From NCBI GenBank assembly GCA_003694495.1, contig RFJO01000023.1, positions 1 to 7,354 of the forward strand: DNA of 7,354 bases, written 5' to 3'. Shown here in pieces: positions 1-4,532 of this stretch. The notes beneath the pieces are model-generated. The model searched no databases and was not told where the DNA came from. It saw nothing but the letters and a program-made list of their open reading frames with translations. This stretch comes from Candidatus Woesearchaeota archaeon (GTDB lineage Archaea; Nanobdellota; Nanobdellia; SCGC-AAA011-G17; GW2011-AR17). Within the stretch, counting starts at the first letter, position 1, and each line of letters opens with the position of its first letter. Made by a program: the position numbers and the translations under genes.

Positions 1-812
1 AAAGATTGTACCTTAACAGGGGAACTGGCGGTACGACTGGTAAGCCTGTAGGATTTTTCTGGACGCAGGGTGACTGGAGGGCTAGTGTTGAAGCTATGGT
101 AAGAGGGATGAGCGATGTGAAGATTAAAATGCCGTTGATGGCTTTTAATGGTTATAACCAAGGGCACATTGCAGGGCCAATATTTGATTGGACAATAAGA
201 ATGCTTGGAGGCGTGAGCGTGCCGAGGCATTTTAAGTCTAACGAAGAACAGGCAGTTGAACAAATGAGGGAGTATAAGTGTAATTGTCTTATCGCAACTC
301 CGCAATCGGGAAGCGGTAAGGGCGGAAGCTTAATGGATTTTCTTGACATTGACAACGGTGAATACATTAACGGCGAAAATGTGCAACTTTATTTGTGTTC
401 AAGCACGCCGTTGACGGATGAATTGATTAGTGAGCTTGAAGATCTTGGCATTAAACAAATAGTGAATTTTTACGGTTCAACTGATGCGTTGCCTACAGCT
501 ATAAGCTGCCAGGCGGACAAAAAGGCGTTGCATGTGATGCAGGGGCATATTTTTCTTGAAGTTGTTGATGAGAACGGCAAGCATGTGAAAAATGGTGAAA
601 GGGGAAGGGTGGTTGTTACCAGGATTGGGGGTTCTTCAGATAACGGGATTGACGTGTGCAAAGGTACGCAGCTTATAAGGTTCTTTGTTGGCGATGAAGC
701 TACGTATGTTGAGGATAAATGTGCGTGCGGGAAAACAACGCCGAGGATTAAGGATATAAAAAGAGTATCGTACCTTGAAGACAAGTCGCAAGGTGGTTGT
801 GAAATTTGGTAA
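1..812 (+). CDS. LuxE/PaaK-like adenylate-forming acyl-activating enzyme (5' partial)
   Basis: Adenylate-forming (ANL superfamily) enzyme that should activate a carboxylic acid with ATP and pass the acyl group to a thiol. The frame is open to the left edge (an AGA codon precedes the TTG at 6), so the N-terminal part, perhaps 100 residues by PaaK comparison, is missing. Visible motifs are the phosphate-binding loop GGTTGKP (nt 30-50), YGSTD (nt 471-485, A5-like), IRFFVGD with the ribose-binding Asp (nt 675-695, A7-like), then CACGKTTPRI and a short hinge-like RIKDIKRV. The chain ends only about 15 residues after this hinge, so the usual mobile C-terminal subdomain of PaaK-type ligases is absent. 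The tail ends QGGCEIW, with a Cys four residues from the end. LuxE proteins carry their acyl-accepting Cys near the C-terminus, and a LuxC-like gene follows with a 7-nt overlap, so a LuxE-like role is favoured over a CoA ligase. The natural substrate cannot be read from the sequence. Confidence 0.8.
   Translation, partial: RLYLNRGTGGTTGKPVGFFWTQGDWRASVEAMVRGMSDVKIKMPLMAFNGYNQGHIAGPIFDWTIRMLGGVSVPRHFKSNEEQAVEQMREYKCNCLIATPQSGSGKGGSLMDFLDIDNGEYINGENVQLYLCSSTPLTDELISELEDLGIKQIVNFYGSTDALPTAISCQADKKALHVMQGHIFLEVVDENGKHVKNGERGRVVVTRIGGSSDNGIDVCKGTQLIRFFVGDEATYVEDKCACGKTTPRIKDIKRVSYLEDKSQGGCEIW
790..796 (+). promoter_or_regulatory. Ribosome binding site of the acyl reductase gene, inside the upstream gene
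   Basis: AAGGTGG lies 9 nt before the TTG at 806. It sits inside the last codons of the upstream gene and covers the two Gly codons of its QGGC tail. A TGA at 800-802 in the downstream frame rules out any earlier start, and the next in-frame Met is 38 residues further on. The site therefore fixes the TTG start and implies translational coupling. Confidence 0.7.
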
Positions 813-2185
813 AGGTTGTTGAGAAATATATCAACGGAAGATTTGAAAACTCTAATGAGTATTATGAAGTTAAAGATGTTTTAGAATCTGAAGTTGTACT
901 AAAGATAGCTGTATCCACCATGGCTGACCTGAGAAAAGTTTACAGGAATGCCAAGGTTCTACAGCAAAAACTTGAACAGGTTGAACTTAGCGAGAGAGTA
1001 AGGATAATTAAACAGTTGTATGAGTTGTATGTCTCTAAAATAAAATTGGAATATCTTCCCATAATAAACAAGCTCCATGGCACTGTTGATGATGACGTTT
1101 TGGCGCCGTTGGAAAGTCTTAAAGAATGGGTGTATAACCTTGACGAGTACCAAAAGATTGTGTTCGGGGCAGAAGATGCGTTGCAAAACGGGGTTAAGGT
1201 TGTTTATAATGGTAAGCAAATCGGGTTGAAAAGTTTTAGGCCGAGGGGGCCGCTTGCTATAATATTCCCGGCAAACATGGAAGCTGCTGAACAGTTTTAT
1301 GTGCTTGCACAAGCTATATTGTCAGGGAACCATTTTGTGGTAAGGTCTAGCTCTAAAGATGTTACAACGTGTTGCTTGTTTGAGTGCCTTGATTATATAG
1401 GGTTTTCTTGTGCAGGGCAAATGTTGTCGTGGCAGTCGTCAGCAGAGAATGCGCTTGAGATGACAAGGAGGCTTATAAAAAACTCTGAACATTCGATAAT
1501 TTTTGCATCAAATGAAACCATAAACAAAATTATGGAAGGTGTTGAGGCGAAGAATGTTTTCAAGTATGGGACTGGTTTGCCAATAGTGTTTGTTACACAC
1601 AATGCTGAGCTTGAAACTGCGGCAAGGTCTGTGATGTTGTCTGCAGTGGCAGGGAAAGGATGTCATTGTATTTCTACAACGCCGGTGTTTGTCGACGAAA
1701 AAGTGTATGACCAGTTTTGTAATGAGCTGGAGAAGGTTAAACCTGAGTTTGATGCCATGGCAGAGAAGAGGTTGTTTACTAAGGTAGAAGTGGAAAGTAT
1801 AAAGAGTTTTATAGAAAAAGATAGGTTTAATTTCAAGGCTAAGCTTGGAAATATATATGATCATAACCTGCAGTGTTTAATGGTGAAAGGCGCAGAAAAA
1901 TCTTCAAGGTTCTTTTTTGAAGAAATCCCGGCGATGGTTGTGGCTGTAGCTAAATATGATGACATAAACAATGCGATTGAGTATGCTAATAAACTTGCGC
2001 ATGAGCGGAAGATATTTAAGCATATATTGGCTGTGGTTTATGGTGATAAAAAAGATTACATGGTTGTAAGGAAAAAACTTAACGCTTACATGGTTAAACA
2101 CAACGAAGGTTCAGCTGAGTTTAACTGGTTTCTGCCGCATCAAGGCAGGTATTTTGTTGAGGCAATGGTAGAGGTGATAAATTAA
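806..2185 (+). CDS. LuxC-like acyl reductase (aldehyde dehydrogenase superfamily)
   Basis: 459 residues, similar in length to LuxC acyl reductases. It should reduce an activated acyl group to an aldehyde with NAD(P)H through a cysteine thioester, in the cytoplasm. The N-terminus (KYINGRF) resembles the INGxF opening of the superfamily. FRPRGPLAIIFPANMEAAEQ (residues 144-163) is the PxGxxxxxxPxN nucleotide-binding segment, followed by SGNHFVVRSSSKD (173-185). The catalytic region is VAGKGCHCISTTPVFV (281-296), matching the GQxC region of aldehyde dehydrogenases. It offers two candidate nucleophiles, Cys286 and Cys288. Spacing to the following VFV strand favours Cys288, while the GxxC pattern favours Cys286. 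The TTG start is set by an upstream in-frame stop and a ribosome binding site. The gene overlaps the LuxE/PaaK-like gene by 7 nt and the dehydrogenase gene by 1 nt, so all three are one operon. It could instead be an ordinary aldehyde or acyl-CoA dehydrogenase, but its neighbour argues for a LuxC-type role. Confidence 0.78.
   Translation: MVKVVEKYINGRFENSNEYYEVKDVLESEVVLKIAVSTMADLRKVYRNAKVLQQKLEQVELSERVRIIKQLYELYVSKIKLEYLPIINKLHGTVDDDVLAPLESLKEWVYNLDEYQKIVFGAEDALQNGVKVVYNGKQIGLKSFRPRGPLAIIFPANMEAAEQFYVLAQAILSGNHFVVRSSSKDVTTCCLFECLDYIGFSCAGQMLSWQSSAENALEMTRRLIKNSEHSIIFASNETINKIMEGVEAKNVFKYGTGLPIVFVTHNAELETAARSVMLSAVAGKGCHCISTTPVFVDEKVYDQFCNELEKVKPEFDAMAEKRLFTKVEVESIKSFIEKDRFNFKAKLGNIYDHNLQCLMVKGAEKSSRFFFEEIPAMVVAVAKYDDINNAIEYANKLAHERKIFKHILAVVYGDKKDYMVVRKKLNAYMVKHNEGSAEFNWFLPHQGRYFVEAMVEVIN
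2171..2178 (+). promoter_or_regulatory. Ribosome binding site of the dehydrogenase gene
   Basis: GAGGTGAT, a near-perfect archaeal-type anti-16S match, lies 6 nt before the ATG at 2185 and within the last codons of the reductase gene. The stop and start are fused as TAATG. Strong local initiation plus the 1-nt overlap supports coupled translation. Confidence 0.8.
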
Positions 2186-3087
2186 TGTATAAGGTTGCTA
2201 TTGTTGGCGCAGGGAACGTGGGTGCTAGCTTGGCTTCAAGGTTGTTGAGGGAAGATAGTGTATCTAAAATAAAAATTTATGATACGTCTGACAGATTTGA
2301 GGCTGTATATAAAGACTTGGCAGATGAAAGTGTAGTGGTTAAGGCTAAGCCAAGCCTTATAAAATGCAAATCAATTGAGGATATATTGGATTCTGAGGTT
2401 GTAGTAACAACAATAAAAGCTAACTATGATTATAGGGATTATGCTCCGGAAGATTTAAGAGTTGTGGGGATTGAAAAGGATTTTCCCAGGATAAAAGAGT
2501 TTGCAACATTTTTGGCAAGAAAGAAGTATGAAGGCAAGATCCTTAACGTGAGTAACCCTGTCGATATTGTTACAAAGCTTATAAGTGATTATGCTGAAAA
2601 CGATAAAGTGTACGGGTTTGGCATGAGCATGGACGTGTATAGGGCGAAAAGATTTTTAGCTGAGGCAGCTAATGTAAAACCTGATTCTGTTGACATAACA
2701 ATTGTGGGCGAGCATGGTGACACCATGGTGCCTTTGTATAGTTCTGCAAAAATATATAACCAACCAATTGAAAGTTTTAACCTTAATTTAGAAGAAATTA
2801 AAAATAAGCTAAGAATGCACGGGGCGAGCATTGTTAAAGTGTTAGGCTATACAAGGTTTGCGCCGGCTTCTGCAATATTAGAAGATGTGAAGTTTTTGCT
2901 CGGGATGAAAGATAAGTCTTTAATGTCAGTCAAGTTTAAAGATGTTTATTTAGGGTTGCCGTTGTATAATAAAAACGGTATCATTGAACCAGAAATACCT
3001 AGGATGACAATGAAAGAGTTTGAGGATTTTGAAAAGAGTTATGAAAAATTAAAAAAAATATATGAAAAAATTAAACTTTCTTCTTAA
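2185..3087 (+). CDS. Lactate/malate dehydrogenase-like 2-hydroxyacid dehydrogenase
   Basis: 300 residues, close to the usual 300-330 of the LDH/MDH family, which interconverts 2-hydroxy and 2-keto acids with NAD(P). The Rossmann loop GAGNVG is at residues 8-13 and the cofactor-ribose Asp is in IYD (Asp33), which suggests NAD. The catalytic set is present: VSNPVD with Asn124, the Asp150/Arg153 pair in MDVYR, the catalytic His177 in GEHGDT, and GYTRFAPA (221-228) matching the family's GxT segment. The mobile substrate loop, normally GxPRKPGMSR, is not recognisable. In its place are residues 77-92 with NYDYRDYAPEDLR, about five residues longer than usual. Lactate or malate therefore cannot be assumed as the substrate. 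It is the last gene of the operon, with a strong ribosome binding site and a 1-nt overlap with the reductase gene. The lysine-rich tail overlaps the convergent membrane-protein gene by 17 bp. Confidence 0.85.
   Translation: MYKVAIVGAGNVGASLASRLLREDSVSKIKIYDTSDRFEAVYKDLADESVVVKAKPSLIKCKSIEDILDSEVVVTTIKANYDYRDYAPEDLRVVGIEKDFPRIKEFATFLARKKYEGKILNVSNPVDIVTKLISDYAENDKVYGFGMSMDVYRAKRFLAEAANVKPDSVDITIVGEHGDTMVPLYSSAKIYNQPIESFNLNLEEIKNKLRMHGASIVKVLGYTRFAPASAILEDVKFLLGMKDKSLMSVKFKDVYLGLPLYNKNGIIEPEIPRMTMKEFEDFEKSYEKLKKIYEKIKLSS
3044..3070 (-). terminator. Oligo-U terminator tracts of the membrane-protein gene
   Basis: Directly after the stop codon of the minus-strand gene, the minus strand carries runs of 6, 8 and 5 T (complements of A runs at 3065-3070, 3051-3058 and 3044-3048) with no hairpin. 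Oligo-U tracts of this kind are the typical archaeal intrinsic termination signal. The same bases encode the Lys-rich C-terminus of the opposing dehydrogenase. Confidence 0.6.
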
Positions 3088-3739
3088 GCTTATTATACAT
3101 TTCTTTAGCAGAGTCTTTCATTCCTAAACCGAATGCTAGCCCAACTGCCAACGCGAAACCTAAGCCGGCTGAAGCCAGAACTATCAAAAACGTGTTCTGA
3201 AGTATGCTTACTTCTATGCCAACCTGCTGTAACGCAATGACCAATGATATGAACACGATCAAAATCTTGAATAAAGCGCTCATAAGCTTAACGCCTTTCA
3301 TGTTTGATTCGCGTTCAATCAAGTGGCTTAGGTAATGTGCAATGAACAAGCCTAAGAAAACTGCAATCACTGCGACAATTAATTGTGGTAGCCATAACAC
3401 AAACTTTGTCAGAAGAATGGATAAGGTTCCAAGGTTTACCATGTCAACAGCTGCCTGAAGAAAGATTATGAAAATGTACCATTTTGTGATTTCCCCTACA
3501 ATTGAAGAAACCTTAAACTTTCCGATGGATTTAGGCAACTCGGATTTGGCTACGGCCTTGTCTACCCTTAGCCTGACAAGTAAAACTTTGATTACATGGC
3601 CGACAATTAAAGCAATAAGGTAGCCGATGATCAAAACAATTATTGCGAAAACTAAGCCGATGGCGACATTTTGAAACCCTTGCCATAAACTTACAAGAGG
3701 ATCAAGCAGTTCTTTGCTGGCTGTTTCTATGAATGCCAT
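3071..3739 (-). CDS. MscS-like TM-helix membrane protein
   Basis: 222 residues and almost entirely hydrophobic. About five membrane segments can be drawn at roughly residues 22-50, 85-108, 112-139, 152-171 and 181-206. The last one, LASAGLGFALAVGLAFGLGM, is a Gly/Ala-rich helix like the pore-lining helix of MscS channels, and is followed by the basic KDSAKEMYNKLKKK. The cytoplasmic beta domain and C-terminal vestibule of true MscS are absent, so this fits the short 'conserved TM helix' family common in archaea. A channel or osmotic role is inferred, not shown. The start is the ATG at 3739, 6 nt after a consensus AAAGGAGGTG. A GTG nine bases further upstream lies inside that ribosome binding site and is not the start. 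The gene has its own promoter and ends 17 bp inside the convergent dehydrogenase gene. Confidence 0.8.
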   Translation of the reverse strand: MAFIETASKELLDPLVSLWQGFQNVAIGLVFAIIVLIIGYLIALIVGHVIKVLLVRLRVDKAVAKSELPKSIGKFKVSSIVGEITKWYIFIIFLQAAVDMVNLGTLSILLTKFVLWLPQLIVAVIAVFLGLFIAHYLSHLIERESNMKGVKLMSALFKILIVFISLVIALQQVGIEVSILQNTFLIVLASAGLGFALAVGLAFGLGMKDSAKEMYNKLKKKV

Positions 3740-3743
3740 TAAT

Positions 3744-3754
3744 TTCACCTCCTT
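3744..3754 (-). promoter_or_regulatory. Strong ribosome binding site before the membrane-protein gene
   Basis: On the minus strand AAGGAGGTGAA is an essentially complete anti-16S match. It is spaced about 6 nt from the ATG at 3739. It decides the start and shows this gene has a leadered mRNA, unlike the two genes of the 4443-4532 divergent region. Confidence 0.85.
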
Positions 3755-3780
3755 TGTGGTATCAATATTAAATGAATTAA

Positions 3781-3792
3781 AGTATAAAAAGG
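3781..3792 (-). promoter_or_regulatory. TATA-box promoter of the membrane-protein gene
   Basis: The minus strand reads CCTTTTTATACT, a TATA-like element. Counting about 26 nt downstream puts transcription start near 3760. That leaves a leader of about 20 nt that contains the ribosome binding site and suits the ATG at 3739. It lies in the 100-bp gap after the DsbA-like gene, so the membrane-protein gene need not depend on read-through. Confidence 0.5.
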
Positions 3793-3839
3793 TTATGGTG
3801 AGGCTTTTTGACCAAATCCAAGTTTATTCCTAAGAAAAT

Positions 3840-4442
3840 TTAAGCTTCAGCTAATGCTTGTTCAATAACCTCTTCAAACACGTCAAACGGTTGCGCGCCT
3901 TTGATAACCTTCCCATTGATGATGAAATAAGGAGTGCCCTTTACACCTAGCTTTTTGCCTTGCTCCATTTCAGCCTTCACCGCATTTTCATATTTGCCAG
4001 AGTCAAGGCAGGAGTTGAACTCAGCTTCGTTTAAACCAAGCTCTTTAGCGTATTGTTTGTAAAGTTCAGGCTTTCCTACACCTCTTGAAAAAAGCATGTC
4101 GTGCATTGCGTAATATTTGCCTTGGTCAGAAGCGCATTCGGCAGCTTCAGCTGCTTTCTGTGCGAATTTGTGGAACTTTAGAGGGTAGTCTTTGAATATG
4201 AACTTAACTTTGCCAGTGTCAATATACTTCTCTTTGATCATGGGCAATGTCTGCCTTGCAAACCTTACACAGAATGGACATTCGTAGTCGCTGAATTCTA
4301 TGATTTCAACCAGTGCAGTGTCAAGGCCCTTAACATGTTCGATAACTTGAACGTTAGATATGTCTGGTTCTTTCGCAAAACTAAAATAAAATACAGATGC
4401 AATGAGCATTATGCCTATACCGAGCAAAAGTTTTTTGTTCAT
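3840..4442 (-). CDS. Membrane-anchored DsbA-like thiol:disulfide oxidoreductase
   Basis: 200 residues. A short basic start (MNKK) and a hydrophobic stretch at about 5-22 form an uncleaved anchor or signal peptide, so the domain should face outside the cytoplasm. The thioredoxin fold follows: EFSDYECPFC with the redox pair Cys55/Cys58 and a CPFC centre, a helical insert, and GTPYF with the cis-proline Pro171. Two more cysteines, Cys103 and Cys145, could form a second structural or relay disulfide. Such an extra pair is common in the short DsbA-like (Thioredoxin_4) group. The likely job is oxidising or isomerising disulfides in secreted proteins. No VKOR or DsbB partner is visible here. There is no ribosome binding site before the ATG at 4442. 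With a TATA box about 30 nt upstream, the mRNA is probably leaderless or nearly so. It diverges from the helicase gene. Confidence 0.9.
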   Translation of the reverse strand: MNKKLLLGIGIMLIASVFYFSFAKEPDISNVQVIEHVKGLDTALVEIIEFSDYECPFCVRFARQTLPMIKEKYIDTGKVKFIFKDYPLKFHKFAQKAAEAAECASDQGKYYAMHDMLFSRGVGKPELYKQYAKELGLNEAEFNSCLDSGKYENAVKAEMEQGKKLGVKGTPYFIINGKVIKGAQPFDVFEEVIEQALAEA

Positions 4443-4467
4443 TTTAATGCTAATAAAAATGTAACCC

Positions 4468-4480
4468 TTTTTAAATATAT
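4468..4480 (-). promoter_or_regulatory. TATA-box promoter of the DsbA-like gene
   Basis: The minus strand reads ATATATTTAAAAA, an A/T-only element centred about 30 nt before the ATG at 4442. A start site about 25 nt downstream would fall within a few bases of the ATG, in line with the missing ribosome binding site. Confidence 0.55.
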
Positions 4481-4482
4481 CC

Positions 4483-4496
4483 TGAAACTAGTTTCA
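4483..4496. promoter_or_regulatory. Perfect 14-bp palindrome between divergent promoters (candidate operator)
   Basis: TGAAACTAGTTTCA is a perfect inverted repeat with no spacer. Its centre is about 15-17 bp from each of the two flanking TATA boxes, so it covers the position just upstream of both promoters. A dimeric regulator bound here could act on the DsbA-like gene and the helicase gene together. Only the symmetry and placement are observed. The regulator is unknown. Confidence 0.45.
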
Positions 4497-4502
4497 AAAG
4501 CC

Positions 4503-4510
4503 TTATAAAT
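4503..4510 (+). promoter_or_regulatory. TATA-box promoter of the helicase gene
   Basis: TTATAAAT is a good archaeal TATA match. Counting about 26 nt from its centre lands on the ATG at 4533, which supports a leaderless start there. The earlier in-frame ATG at 4518 is too close to the TATA box to be transcribed from it. Confidence 0.6.
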
Positions 4511-4532
4511 AAGTGTAATGCGCAAAAATGTT

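Noticed and set aside
301..333. SGSGKGGS in the LuxE/PaaK-like protein resembling a Walker A loop
   Set aside because: It lacks the flanking strand and the Thr/Ser after Lys in a proper P-loop, and the protein already has the ANL phosphate loop GGTTGKP at nt 30-50. It is most likely a flexible surface loop.
152..2101. Several short minus-strand open frames inside the operon genes
   Set aside because: They are low-complexity antisense translations without ribosome binding sites or domains, and they sit opposite well-supported genes.
1..3087. A bioluminescence (lux) operon
   Set aside because: Only LuxE-like and LuxC-like functions are seen. There is no luciferase alpha or beta, no LuxD acyltransferase and no flavin reductase in the window, and such pairs need not relate to light.
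3071..3748. GTG at 3748 as the start of the membrane-protein gene
   Set aside because: This GTG is part of the AAGGAGGTGA ribosome binding site itself. The ATG at 3739 has ideal spacing.
3782..3810. AAAAAG...CTTTTT inverted repeat after the DsbA-like gene as a hairpin terminator
   Set aside because: The stem is only six mostly A-T pairs around a 12-base loop, and one arm is the TATA box of the next gene. It is too weak to call.
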